This document shows, in pieces, positions 51,801-59,589 of a DNA stretch of 64,000 bases. A program made the translations under genes and the position numbers. Position 1 is the first letter of the stretch. Every line of letters begins with the position of its first letter. The DNA comes from an uncultured Clostridia bacterium (GTDB taxonomy: Bacteria; Bacillota; Clostridia; Oscillospirales; Acutalibacteraceae), in NCBI GenBank assembly GCA_937898625.1, contig CALEJF010000030.1, positions 1 to 64,000 on the forward strand, written 5' to 3'. Below the pieces are notes generated by a model. It was not told where the DNA came from. It made no database searches and saw only the letters and a program-made list of their open reading frames with translations.

Positions 51801-52470
51801 TGGAATTGATGTTGTATTCCAGGGCCACGACCATGTATTTATGAGAACAGATGTTATGAATAACAATGTTGTTATGGATACAGAAACTGAAGAGATTTCA
51901 TATAATGGTCTTGACTACACAGCAAAGATTAATCCTGATGGTACAATTTATTCAATCAATGGTACAATCGGTGTTAAACACTATAAGGCAAAGCCTGAGG
52001 AAGAAACAAACAAACTCTTCCCAATCGGTGAAACTGTTCTCTACCTTGAAATTCCATCATATTCATATATTCAGATTGATGGGGACACACTCTACTTCGA
52101 TTCATACGCAGTAAATGGTGACGAGGAAGAAAGAATTGACCAGTTTGCAATTAAAAAGGACCTTGGTGATGCAGATACTCCTGTAACTCCTGATGATGAG
52201 CCGGCAACTCCTGAAACTCCGGTTACACCTGAAAAACCTGAAACTCCGGAAGAACCAACAACTCCAGATATTGATGAACCGGTTACTCCTGAAGAACCAA
52301 GTGTTCCAAGCGAGCCTGAAACAGATAAGCCTGCAAACGGCAAGCCTGTTACAGATACTGGTATTCCGAATACATCAGCAGAGAATATTACTCTCCTCTT
52401 TGCAATAGTTCTTATGGCAACAGCAGGTACAAGCGCAATCATTCTTAAAAGAAAAAAGAATAGAGCATAA
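48814..52470 (+). CDS. Large surface protein with two metallophosphoesterase domains
   Basis: A 1218-residue exported protein. After a signal peptide (about 1-29) comes a first calcineurin-like domain (GILSDTHYF, LLPGDLTRN, INGNHDINN, GMIHNN, ITGHTHMQ; about 34-340). A helical region of unknown fold follows (about 370-680). Next is a purple-acid-phosphatase-type Fn3-like domain (about 690-810) and a second phosphoesterase (HMTDPQ, GTGDFVDDG, VAGNHEE, ALHKAPYSN, FQGHDHVFMRTD; to about 1010). A Pro/Thr/Glu-rich stalk (about 1115-1175) leads to a C-terminal helix and KRKKNRA, a wall-sorting-like tail without a clear LPXTG. It likely scavenges phosphate at the surface. Confidence 0.9.
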   Translation: MNKTFKRILCVVLAIVIAAVGIPFTAIASTKETVNFGILSDTHYFAETSMGETEEDKQEFVDMMLLNNSTTGFAPALTDAALANLALKAKNGEIDFLLLPGDLTRNAEYAAHKELAGKLAQFEAETGIPAFVINGNHDINNNRSMIYDGEELLTSKKHPELRDELDTTPEEFEEIYKDFGYSQEGDGYYSRYKEKAENSEGSLSYATDINEDYRLIAIDAMMYSADNTASGESEQETGGQMSDALLAWAVAETEKAVKDGKTVIGMIHNNLIPHFEVHVDILDQFVLFGWEKIADNLAKAGMHYIITGHTHMQDAASFVTDSGDEIHEIITSSILSYPNQFRTVSMDTYATGRIECEYHTHDVDEVVPVYVDGVAQAKPFKYQTWAYNFGGDNIKNFVTNLLQYQLLYGFGKDVKDAGGLYKYLTNLLDFNELMTDLIGNEILGGVSALAVKALLRSLCNQVEDAYLSDVNVTLHKVDPILDKLLGIEIADVPSTAFKDTLGFGAEGEKGTLGDLASTILANHCGNNEDPKNDKFLLSTLERFDNGENAEIIVDALFEIILDDLLLNTILEDINIDPISLGISGLDDDNVNATVDYIDSIVSLKEPLSLDLEDIVSIVLSLGVLDGDTLKDVVYSLLDEYLTESQYDIIDQEFYRIMKDFTHDENPGYMADHEGKFVVDGPVEVPLSQKNLRLPSHIAVTLGEDAATEVNISYYTKYSITDSDVQIVPYSQNPDFSKGTTVDVDITTECDVETLREWPAIDLGFIGIIYHKEYVNRHYVNISGLEPDTKYCYRLGDADRGWWSETGVIDTADNSDSFSFFHMTDPQSTTEKQYNEVFAPAVELAFKNHSADFIVGTGDFVDDGRSFIQWQRMFNSTDVLMDTILMGVAGNHEEKGDDALANYFITPNTPEQDKTTGVYYSFDYNNAHFVVLNTNNLGEDDGLNAEQIEWLIEDMNASDADWKFVALHKAPYSNGSHYDDDDVIQIRAQLQSLMPELGIDVVFQGHDHVFMRTDVMNNNVVMDTETEEISYNGLDYTAKINPDGTIYSINGTIGVKHYKAKPEEETNKLFPIGETVLYLEIPSYSYIQIDGDTLYFDSYAVNGDEEERIDQFAIKKDLGDADTPVTPDDEPATPETPVTPEKPETPEEPTTPDIDEPVTPEEPSVPSEPETDKPANGKPVTDTGIPNTSAENITLLFAIVLMATAGTSAIILKRKKNRA

Positions 52471-52472
52471 TT

Positions 52473-52497
52473 AAAAGCCTCCTTCGGGAGGCTTTTT
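52473..52497 (+). terminator. Terminator of the large phosphoesterase gene
   Basis: AAAAGCCTCC and GGAGGCTTTTT around a TTCG loop. Confidence 0.9.
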
Positions 52498-52505
52498 AAG
52501 TGCAG

Positions 52506-52545
52506 AGTACAGAATGCAAAATGTCGAAACTGCGTTGCAAAATAT
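52506..52545. repeat. Short dispersed repeat (copy 2)
   Basis: AATGTCGAAACTGCGTTGCA and its flanks resemble 24242-24282. Confidence 0.5.
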
Positions 52546-52566
52546 ATAGTATAATAGATTTAGAGC

Positions 52567-52708
52567 ATTGTAGGGGCAGGTAGGTTTCAACTGTCGGTTA
52601 GGTGGGTGCTTCTGCTTCGCAGAGACGGGTCACCCGCAACCTCGGTAGCCGAACCAAGTGTGCAGATAAGCCAACGGTGGGTCATAGAAGACGCCGACCC
52701 CCTACGGA
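52567..52708. repeat. GC-rich composite intergenic repeat
   Basis: A GC-rich island in AT-rich DNA, opening TTGTAGGGGCAGG and closing GACGCCGACCCCCTACGG, the latter a variant of one REP end. The interior has a hairpin GCTTCTGCTTCGCAGAGAC-like segment and CGGGTCACCCGC. No coding frame of note. With the flanking terminators this accounts for the gap 52471-52803. Confidence 0.6.
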
Positions 52709-52764
52709 TTTCATCTCAATAGATTCAATCTATAAAAGGATTTTGGTACTATATTTGAGCATTA

Positions 52765-52790
52765 AAAAAGCACCCCCGCGGGGTGCTTTT
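52765..52790 (-). terminator. Terminator of the DUF4474 gene
   Basis: AAAAAGCACCCC and GGGGTGCTTTT around CGC; T runs on both sides, so it may act in both directions. Confidence 0.82.
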
Positions 52791-52803
52791 GCTTTAATCT
52801 TTT

Positions 52804-53997
52804 TTACCAAACGACTGTAACTTTTAGTCCTTGAACTGTGTAGGTTGAGTCGCCAACTTCTTCATTTTCAATGCCTTGTACGAAAGCATTTAACATTTCC
52901 ATATTTGGCATAAGAATTGAGAATTCTGCAGTTAACTCTTCAGGTTCATAAATTTTACCGTTCAATTTGAAACCGTTAATCCACCAGTGTTTCTGAGGTC
53001 CTAAGTCGAGAATTACTGTATCACCGCAAGTAATTTTAAGAGTCATTTCCATAAGCTGGTCGTCAGTAGCACAGTTATAATATGTGCCAAGTTCTTCGCC
53101 GGGAACACGGTTGTAAATACCAACTTCAGCACCTGTTGAAATGAATACATAGTTGCCTTTCCAAACCTGAATCATCCACTCAAGACCATCGTAGTCAAAG
53201 TGATATCTGCGAGTGTCAATGGTATAGAAAGGAATAATATCAGCAGCCTTGTCGTAAATTACAGCAAAACCGAAGTTTCTCTGCCAGCTGTCAATAACAG
53301 CATAAACTGTCATATCATACACATTGAAATCAAAGCCGATACCAAGCATACCTGTTCCGTCAGCACCATAGATTTCGCCTGTTTCACTGTTAATAAGAAT
53401 TCCTGTTCCAAGCGTTTCTGAATAGCCATCCTTATAAATTACTCTTACAGAAAGCTGATAAAGAATAGGGTCGTCAGTTGGCTCTGCATACACTTCGCAT
53501 TTTGAGATAATGCTCATATATGCACCTATAAGATGGCAGATAAGTGCCATTGTGCCGTTGCCCTCAGCATCAAATTTTTCACGCTGTGCATAAGCTTGAT
53601 TTCTGAATTCAACAGGGTCAATTTCAAATGTTTCACAAATAAATGTTGAACCGTTATTGAGAGCAGGAAGGCTCTTGATAATAGCCTGTGCATCAAAACC
53701 ACTATTTTCCACAATATAGACATTAAGGCTGTTTAAATAATCGTCAAATTCAACCTCTAATTTTTCACTACTTGGAAATCTGTCATTAGTAACCAATCTG
53801 AAAAAATCACTTACAACACTGATTTTCTGAACAAATTCAGCAGTTGTGATTGCGGGTCTTCCGCCTTCGGAAAGAACTTGTGCATATTCAGCACGAGTTG
53901 CAGGAAGTGTTGGCTTTGCAGCAAAAGCAGGTGTCGCCATTGTAAATAGAAGTGTCATAGCCAACAACAAAGCAGTAAACTTACTAACAATTTTCAT
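52804..53997 (-). CDS. Secreted DUF4474-domain protein
   Basis: A 397-residue exported protein: signal peptide (about 1-28), a unique helical N-terminal region (about 30-210), and a C-terminal DUF4474-type domain (SWQRNFGFAVIYDKAADI, WMIQVWKGNYVF, GAEVGIYNR, HWWINGFKLNG). The domain matches the one in the dockerin protein at 35584-37341, but dockerin and CxxC repeats are missing here. Of two ATGs, 53997 has the better distance to AAAGGA; 54003 is only two bases from it. Function unknown, extracellular. Confidence 0.83.
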   Translation of the reverse strand: MKIVSKFTALLLAMTLLFTMATPAFAAKPTLPATRAEYAQVLSEGGRPAITTAEFVQKISVVSDFFRLVTNDRFPSSEKLEVEFDDYLNSLNVYIVENSGFDAQAIIKSLPALNNGSTFICETFEIDPVEFRNQAYAQREKFDAEGNGTMALICHLIGAYMSIISKCEVYAEPTDDPILYQLSVRVIYKDGYSETLGTGILINSETGEIYGADGTGMLGIGFDFNVYDMTVYAVIDSWQRNFGFAVIYDKAADIIPFYTIDTRRYHFDYDGLEWMIQVWKGNYVFISTGAEVGIYNRVPGEELGTYYNCATDDQLMEMTLKITCGDTVILDLGPQKHWWINGFKLNGKIYEPEELTAEFSILMPNMEMLNAFVQGIENEEVGDSTYTVQGLKVTVVW

Positions 53998-54149
53998 TTT
54001 CATTGTCCTTTCAAAAATAAATCGAAAAGTATTATACCACTTTCTTTAAAAAAATCAATGGTTTATAATGGTATTATTTACATTTTCTCTTTATTTTAAC
54101 AACAAAGTGTGATATAATTTTTCCATTATTATTTAGGAGATGTAAAAAA

Positions 54150-55472
54150 ATGAGCGATAATCGTGGAATGCAATATGCCCAAATTTTGTCAAAACTCATT
54201 AAAGTTGAAACAATTTCTTCAAGAACTGATAAGGACAGAACAAAGTTTTTAGAATTTCATAAGGTGCTTCGTGAGACTTTCCCAAATCTTTTCAGCACAC
54301 TTGAATGTGAGGTTTTTGACGGTAGCCTTTTGCTTAAATGGAGGGGCACAGACTCATCTTTAAAACCCGTTATGCTTATGAATCACCACGATGTTGTTGA
54401 GGCAAGTGGTGAATGGAAATATCCACCATTTTCAGGTGAAATCGCAGAGGGCAGAGTATGGGGCAGAGGTACACTCGATACAAAGGGTGGACTCGCTATG
54501 ATGTTCCAGGCTGCTGAAGAACTCATTAAAGAAGGCTTCACACCAAAAAGAGATACATATTTTGTATCAACCTGTACAGAAGAAACAGGTGGCGAGTGCG
54601 GTAATGCTATGTCACTTGCACTTAAAGAGAGAGGCCTTGATTTTTATATGGTCCTTGACGAGGGCGGTATGATTCTCTATGACCCAATTGGTGGTGCTGA
54701 CGGTACATTTGCTATGATTGGTGTTGGTGAAAAAGGTTACATGGACCTTAAATTCATTGCAAAATCAAATGGTGGCCACGCATCTGCACCCGGCAAAAAC
54801 ACTCCACTTGTACGCCTTGCAAAATTTATGTGTGAAGCAGAAAAATCAGAATGCTTTGATGTGGAAATGTCACCAACAATTAAGGAAATGCTTACACGCT
54901 TTGCGCCCACAATGAGTGGTGTTATGAAAATGGCTTGTGGAAATACAAAGGCATTTAAGCCGGTCCTTGAAAAAGTTATGCCAATGATTTCACCATCAGG
55001 AGCAGCGCTTCTTCGTACAACTCTTGCGTTTACTATGAGTAAGGGTTCTGACGGCTCAAATGTTATCCCACAAGAAGCTTGGGTTGTTGGTAATATGCGT
55101 TACTCACACCATCAGGGCAAAAAGTCAAGTGTTGAAAATATTATTAACCTTGCAAAAAAATATGATATTGAAACAGAGATTATTGAGGACGGAATGGAAT
55201 CAGGTATTTCTGATTTCAACGGTGAGCAGTTCAAGTTCATTGAAAAAGCAGTCAATGCTGTTTTCCCTGAATACAAACCTGTTCCATATATTATGAACGG
55301 CGCTTCTGACAGCAGATATTTCACAAGAGTTTGTGATAACTGTCTTCGTTTTGTTCCATTCAATATTGATAATCAGCAGTATGCAAGTGTTCACGGTATT
55401 GACGAAAATGTTAGTATTGACACTCTCGCTCCTGCAGTTGACTTCTATAAATATGTAATTAAAGAGGTATAA
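54150..55472 (+). CDS. M20 family metallopeptidase
   Basis: A 440-residue dizinc aminoacylase/carboxypeptidase-type enzyme. The first zinc motif is MLMNHHDVVEASGEW (about 75-89), the bridging Asp lies in WGRGTLDTKGGL near 111 and the catalytic Glu-Glu in STCTEETGGECG near 146. The lid-domain insertion is typical. ATG 54150 follows TTAGGAG. It precedes a YfcC-type carrier by 4 bases, which suggests use of an imported peptide or acylated amino acid. Confidence 0.92.
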   Translation: MSDNRGMQYAQILSKLIKVETISSRTDKDRTKFLEFHKVLRETFPNLFSTLECEVFDGSLLLKWRGTDSSLKPVMLMNHHDVVEASGEWKYPPFSGEIAEGRVWGRGTLDTKGGLAMMFQAAEELIKEGFTPKRDTYFVSTCTEETGGECGNAMSLALKERGLDFYMVLDEGGMILYDPIGGADGTFAMIGVGEKGYMDLKFIAKSNGGHASAPGKNTPLVRLAKFMCEAEKSECFDVEMSPTIKEMLTRFAPTMSGVMKMACGNTKAFKPVLEKVMPMISPSGAALLRTTLAFTMSKGSDGSNVIPQEAWVVGNMRYSHHQGKKSSVENIINLAKKYDIETEIIEDGMESGISDFNGEQFKFIEKAVNAVFPEYKPVPYIMNGASDSRYFTRVCDNCLRFVPFNIDNQQYASVHGIDENVSIDTLAPAVDFYKYVIKEV

Positions 55473-55476
55473 TTTA

Positions 55477-56880
55477 ATGGCAAAAACCGAGAAAAAGGGT
55501 CTTGACATAAGTGCTAAATCCTTTATTGGCGCGATTGTAATTATTTTTGCACTGATGTGTCTTACTTATTTTGCAACATTTTTCATTCCCGGTGGTGAAT
55601 ATCAACGAGTAACCGATGCAAACGGAATGGAGACCATTGTTACTGACAGTTTTAAATATGTGGAGGGTGGAGTTCCATTCTTTAAGTGGATTTTGTCACC
55701 GTTTTTAGTTTTAGGTGCTGACGGTGGCGGAGCAATTATTGCCGTTATAGTGTTCTTACTTGTAATTGGTGGAATTTTTACTGCCCTTGATAAATGTGGA
55801 CTTATGGAGTATATGCTCAAAAAAATTGTCCACAAATTTGGAAAACAACGATATACTTTAATGGCATTGGTTATGCTTTTCTTTATGTCAATGGGTGCTT
55901 TTATCGGTTCATTGGAAGAATGTGTGCCATTAGTTCCCATTGTTGTAGGACTTTCGGTAGCCCTTGGTTGGGATGAACTTACAGGTCTTGGAATGAGTAT
56001 TCTTTCTGCGGGATGTGGCTTTGCATCAGGTGTTTGCAATCCTTTTACTGTTGGTGTAGCACAGGAACTTGCGGGACTTCCTATGTTTTCAGGAATGTGG
56101 CTTCGCTTTGTAGCATTTTTGATTATCTACGGAATTGTCTTTTTCTTTGTAAAACGACATGCTCTTAAAATCGCAAAGCCCATTGAAATGATTGATATTC
56201 ACGACGATTTTGTTGGTGATAAGAGAATGGATAAAGCACTTGTGACATTCGCAGGTGTCTTGGGCTTTGGCATTTTAGTAGTGCTTAGTTCTGTTTTCTT
56301 AACATTCTTGCAGGATTATACAATGATTATCGTGGCGCTTATGTTCCTTGTGGCAGGTCTTGTATCAGTGACTATTGCAGGTATGGGCGGAAAAGAATTA
56401 GCAAAGAATTTTGGCTATGGAATTGCAACTATTCTTCCTGCAGTCCTTATGATTTTAATGGCAAGTTCAATTAAATACACTCTCATTGAGGGTAAAATTC
56501 TTGATACACTTCTTCATTCAGCAGTTGGAATTGCTGAAACTCTGCCAAAGGGTGCAGTTATTCTCTTTATATATTTAATTGTCCTTGTGCTTAATTTCTT
56601 TATAAGTTCAGGTTCTGCAAAAGCGTTTTTGCTTATGCCACTTATCGTTCCATTGGCTCAGATTTTTGAAATTTCATCACAACTTTCAGTTATGGCTTTT
56701 GCCTTTGGTGACGGTTTCTCAAATGTTATGTATCCAACAAACCCAGTGCTTTTAATAAGCCTTGGTATGGCAGGAATAAGCTATGTGAAATGGTTCAAAT
56801 GGACCTTTAAAATTCAGTTCACAATCCTTGTTGCAACATCACTTTTGTTGTTGTTTGGTATGGCAATCGGATACAACTAA
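55477..56880 (+). CDS. YfcC/DcuC-family carrier
   Basis: A 467-residue membrane protein of about 12 helices in the ion-transporter/arsenite-permease-like fold. GALEECVPLVPIVVGLS-like text (GSLEECVPLVPIVVGLSVAL, near 145) and GFASGVCNPFTVGVAQELAG near 185 are YfcC hallmarks. Related proteins move C4-dicarboxylates, arginine/ornithine or other amino acids. The ribosome site AGAGG overlaps the end of the upstream peptidase gene, so the pair forms a coupled operon for uptake and hydrolysis. Confidence 0.9.
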   Translation: MAKTEKKGLDISAKSFIGAIVIIFALMCLTYFATFFIPGGEYQRVTDANGMETIVTDSFKYVEGGVPFFKWILSPFLVLGADGGGAIIAVIVFLLVIGGIFTALDKCGLMEYMLKKIVHKFGKQRYTLMALVMLFFMSMGAFIGSLEECVPLVPIVVGLSVALGWDELTGLGMSILSAGCGFASGVCNPFTVGVAQELAGLPMFSGMWLRFVAFLIIYGIVFFFVKRHALKIAKPIEMIDIHDDFVGDKRMDKALVTFAGVLGFGILVVLSSVFLTFLQDYTMIIVALMFLVAGLVSVTIAGMGGKELAKNFGYGIATILPAVLMILMASSIKYTLIEGKILDTLLHSAVGIAETLPKGAVILFIYLIVLVLNFFISSGSAKAFLLMPLIVPLAQIFEISSQLSVMAFAFGDGFSNVMYPTNPVLLISLGMAGISYVKWFKWTFKIQFTILVATSLLLLFGMAIGYN

Positions 56881-56893
56881 TCTGATATGGTAG

Positions 56894-56919
56894 GGCGGGG
56901 GAATGACCCCGCCGTTTTT
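56894..56919 (+). terminator. Terminator of the peptidase/carrier operon
   Basis: GGCGGGG (56894-56900) and CCCCGCC (56907-56913), then GTTTTT. Confidence 0.88.
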
Positions 56920-56935
56920 AACGAAAGGAGAAAAC

Positions 56936-58597
56936 ATGAAAGTCATAATCTGTTGTCTTAACTCAAAATATGTTCACGCATCCCTTTCTCCTTGGTGTCT
57001 GCTTTCGGGTGTTAGGAATTTTTGCACCGAAAAAGTGGACGCAACCGTTATGGAAAGTACAATCAACGGTGATATTTACGAATTTGCAGATAAAATAATA
57101 GCAGAAAAGCCCGATGTAGTGTCCTTTTCTTCTTATATATGGAATACCACAAAAACCCTTGAAATATGTCAATATATAAAGAAAAAGCACGACTGCAAAA
57201 TTGTGCTTGGTGGCCCTGAGGTAGCATATCGACAAGAAGATGTGCTCCGTAAATATGACTTCATCGACTTTGTTTTAGCAGGGGAAGGGGAGTGGTCGTT
57301 CCCCGATTTTCTTGAGAATATGAATGGTGAATTGTCCATTGTAAGTGGTCTTGCATACAGAGAAAATGGTGAAATTATTACAATTCCCGAAAAAGTATAT
57401 GACGAAACACCACCGTCACCATATACGGATGAGTTTTTCAAGAATTTAAATGGCAGGATTTCATATATCGAAACAAGCAGAGGATGTCCTTATCGCTGTG
57501 CATTCTGTCTTTCGGGCAGATGCTCACCATTGAGATATTTTGAACTCGAGCAGGTCAAAAATGACATAATCAAACTCGCAAACAGTGGTACACAAACACT
57601 TAAATTCGTTGACCGTACATTTAATGCAAACCCTAAAAGAGCCAATGAAATTTTGACTTTTATTAAAGTTAACTATGGTAACAAAATTCCCGAGAATGTG
57701 TGTTTTCACTTTGAAATTGCAGGGGATATTTTAAGGGAAGATACTCTCAAAATCCTTGAAACTATGCCAAAAGGTGCAGTGCAACTTGAAATAGGTATGC
57801 AGTCCTTTAACGAGGAAACCTTAAAGACAATAAACCGAAAAACAGACACAAAAAAGCTTATTGAAAACATTAAAAGACTTGTAAGTTTTAAAAATATGCA
57901 CATTCATATTGACCTTATTGCAGGGCTTACTGGTGAAGAGTTGAAAAGTTTTAAAAATAGTTTTAATATCGGTTATTCTTTAAAAGCTCATATGTTGCAG
58001 ATGGGATTTTTAAAACTTCTTTACGGTGCAGATATGCGTGAAAATAGAGAAAAGTATCCTTGCACCTTTAATGATGAGCCACCTTATGAGGTGACTTCAA
58101 CTCCGTGGCTATCGAGTGACGAAATCAAGAGGCTTAAAAACTGTGAAGATGCCCTTGACAGACTTTATAATAGTGGCAGATTTTTATTCACTCTTGACTA
58201 TTTAGTCGACGAAATCGGTATTTCACCTTTTGATTTGTTCAATGATTTTGGAAATGCAGTTGATGGCAATAAAATGAAGCTTTCCGACTATGCAGAAAAC
58301 CTCTATAATTTCTTTAAGGATAAATGTGATAGTGAGATTTTAAAGGAAAAAATCCTTTGCGACTTACTTTCTTGCTCATCTTCTGTGCAGATTCCCGAAA
58401 TCTTTAAAATACGAAACCAAATTTATAAGCAGGTTAAAAAATTTTTCATTGAAAATGTAGACAAGAATATGAAAGTCGCAGTTCTTTATAAATCTGGAAA
58501 GGTCTATGCAGTTAATCAAACTATGGAAAAAGACCTTAACGGACGATATCAAGGCTATTTTTATTTAATAGAAGACATAAAAAAAGAGTGGACATAA
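56936..58597 (+). CDS. B12-binding radical SAM protein (DUF4080 type)
   Basis: A 553-residue enzyme: N-terminal cobalamin-binding Rossmann domain (1-150; GGPEVAYR, AGEGEW), radical SAM barrel with CxxxCxxC in TSRGCPYRCAFCLSG near 185-199, and a C-terminal DUF4080-like extension (about 370-553). ATG 56936 with AAGGAG ahead is preferred; the frame before it reads the terminator. These proteins are assumed to do methyl transfer or other radical chemistry; the target is unknown. Confidence 0.9.
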   Translation: MKVIICCLNSKYVHASLSPWCLLSGVRNFCTEKVDATVMESTINGDIYEFADKIIAEKPDVVSFSSYIWNTTKTLEICQYIKKKHDCKIVLGGPEVAYRQEDVLRKYDFIDFVLAGEGEWSFPDFLENMNGELSIVSGLAYRENGEIITIPEKVYDETPPSPYTDEFFKNLNGRISYIETSRGCPYRCAFCLSGRCSPLRYFELEQVKNDIIKLANSGTQTLKFVDRTFNANPKRANEILTFIKVNYGNKIPENVCFHFEIAGDILREDTLKILETMPKGAVQLEIGMQSFNEETLKTINRKTDTKKLIENIKRLVSFKNMHIHIDLIAGLTGEELKSFKNSFNIGYSLKAHMLQMGFLKLLYGADMRENREKYPCTFNDEPPYEVTSTPWLSSDEIKRLKNCEDALDRLYNSGRFLFTLDYLVDEIGISPFDLFNDFGNAVDGNKMKLSDYAENLYNFFKDKCDSEILKEKILCDLLSCSSSVQIPEIFKIRNQIYKQVKKFFIENVDKNMKVAVLYKSGKVYAVNQTMEKDLNGRYQGYFYLIEDIKKEWT

Positions 58598-58616
58598 AAT
58601 CCACTCTTTGCTTTTT
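58583..58616 (+). terminator. Bidirectional terminator with stop codon in its loop
   Basis: AAAGAGTGGA (58583-58592) and TCCACTCTTT (58600-58609); the radical SAM stop TAA (58595-58597) is in the loop. GCTTTTTA follows. The tail reaches the stop of the converging gene at 58615. Confidence 0.82.
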
Positions 58617-59100
58617 AACCTAACCAACCGATACAATCACCATCACAACAGTTATCGAGGTCGTTTACTCTTGGGTCGCTTGTTGCAACAAGGATTTTGT
58701 TACAATGTTTGCATCTTGGCACATCGGTAGTTGGTTCATCTTGTGAACTGCCACCGTTATTGTTTTGGTTGCCGTTTTGGCTGTTACCTTGGTTATTTTC
58801 GTTGCCATTGGTAGGATTTTCATTAGGACCAATGCTTATGCCACCGCTTGGCTTGTTTTCTTGAGTATCATTTTTGTCGCCCTTGTCTGAATTGCCAGGC
58901 ACAGCAACAGTTTTGTCGTCTTCAGGTTTTGGTGAATCATCTTTATTATCGTTATTATCTTGAACAGTGTTTTCAACTTTATTCTGTCCGTTATCAGGTG
59001 TGTCTGTTTTTTTATCGTTAGAAACAACAATTACAACACCTGCAACAGCAACAATAATTACCACAACAGCAACGATGATTGCAATAAGTTTTTTATTCAT
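58615..59100 (-). CDS. Membrane-anchored Asn/Gly-rich protein with Cys-rich tail
   Basis: A 161-residue protein: one N-terminal helix (about 5-27), an extracellular low-complexity stalk rich in Asn, Asp, Gly and Lys (about 30-125), and a C-terminal Cys module CKHCNK...NCCDGDCIGWLG. The four or five cysteines may bind a metal or form disulfides. No family recognised. ATG 59100 follows AAAGGAG. It converges on the radical SAM gene with a shared terminator. Confidence 0.78.
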   Translation of the reverse strand: MNKKLIAIIVAVVVIIVAVAGVVIVVSNDKKTDTPDNGQNKVENTVQDNNDNKDDSPKPEDDKTVAVPGNSDKGDKNDTQENKPSGGISIGPNENPTNGNENNQGNSQNGNQNNNGGSSQDEPTTDVPRCKHCNKILVATSDPRVNDLDNCCDGDCIGWLG

Positions 59101-59215
59101 AGGTATTTACTCCTTTATATTTTGTATAAAAAGTATATCACTTTTTTGTAAAAATTGCAATAAGGAATAAAATTAAATAATCTGTCTTTGTGTATATGTT
59201 TTTTGTGGTAAAGAC

Positions 59216-59244
59216 TTGACATTCATTTGCAAAAAATATATAAT
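59216..59244 (+). promoter_or_regulatory. tRNA promoter
   Basis: TTGACA (59216-59221), 17 bases, TATAAT (59239-59244): a perfect consensus 18 bases before the tRNA. Confidence 0.88.
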
Positions 59245-59262
59245 ATTCGAGCAACTGAATAC

Positions 59263-59339
59263 GGACCACTAGCTCAGTTGGTTAGAGCATCCGGCTCATA
59301 ACCGGACGGTCATAGGTTCGAGTCCTATGTGGTCCACCA
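59263..59339 (+). tRNA. tRNA with CAT anticodon (Met or Ile2)
   Basis: Acceptor GGACCAC pairs with GTGGTCC, D-arm TAGCTCAGTTGGTTAGAGC, anticodon stem CCGG with loop CTCATAA, T-arm ATAGGTTCGAGTCCTAT and encoded CCA. The overall sequence resembles B. subtilis tRNA-Ile2 (CAT, read as k2C by TilS) more than elongator Met, from memory; the two cannot be separated with certainty by eye. Confidence 0.93.
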
Positions 59340-59341
59340 AG

Positions 59342-59372
59342 AAAAAGCACTTGCAAATCGCAAGTGCTTTTT
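59342..59372 (+). terminator. Terminator after the CAT tRNA
   Basis: AAAAAGCACTTGC and GCAAGTGCTTTTT, loop AAATC. Confidence 0.9.
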
Positions 59373-59374
59373 CA

Positions 59375-59540
59375 ATGATGTTTGCCTTCAGCAAATGATG
59401 TTGGTTGTGTCAATGATGTCGCTCTGCTAATGAGGAGTGGTTTTGCCACATTTTACAGCAAGCATCACATCATTGTGAGTGAAATGAACAACATCATTAT
59501 GCGAAGCATAACATCATATCGGCGAAGCGATGCAACATTG
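59375..59540. repeat. Array of short hairpins separated by CATCAT/ATGATG
   Basis: ATGATG-TTTGC-CTTCA-GCAAA-TGATG at 59375-59400. ACATCAT recurs at 59467, 59491 and 59511, with TATGC-GAA-GCATA between the last two and a further ATCGGCGAAGCGAT after. The hairpin loops often read GCGAAGC. It precedes the four-helix-bundle gene. Confidence 0.7.
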
Positions 59541-59589
59541 AAATCTGATGATTATCGTGATAAAATTGATAAAAAAAGGAGTTGATTTT

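Noticed and set aside
59467..59540. CRISPR-like regular repeats
   Set aside because: The repeated part is only 7 bases, the spacers are themselves hairpins, and there are no cas genes. It is a palindrome array.
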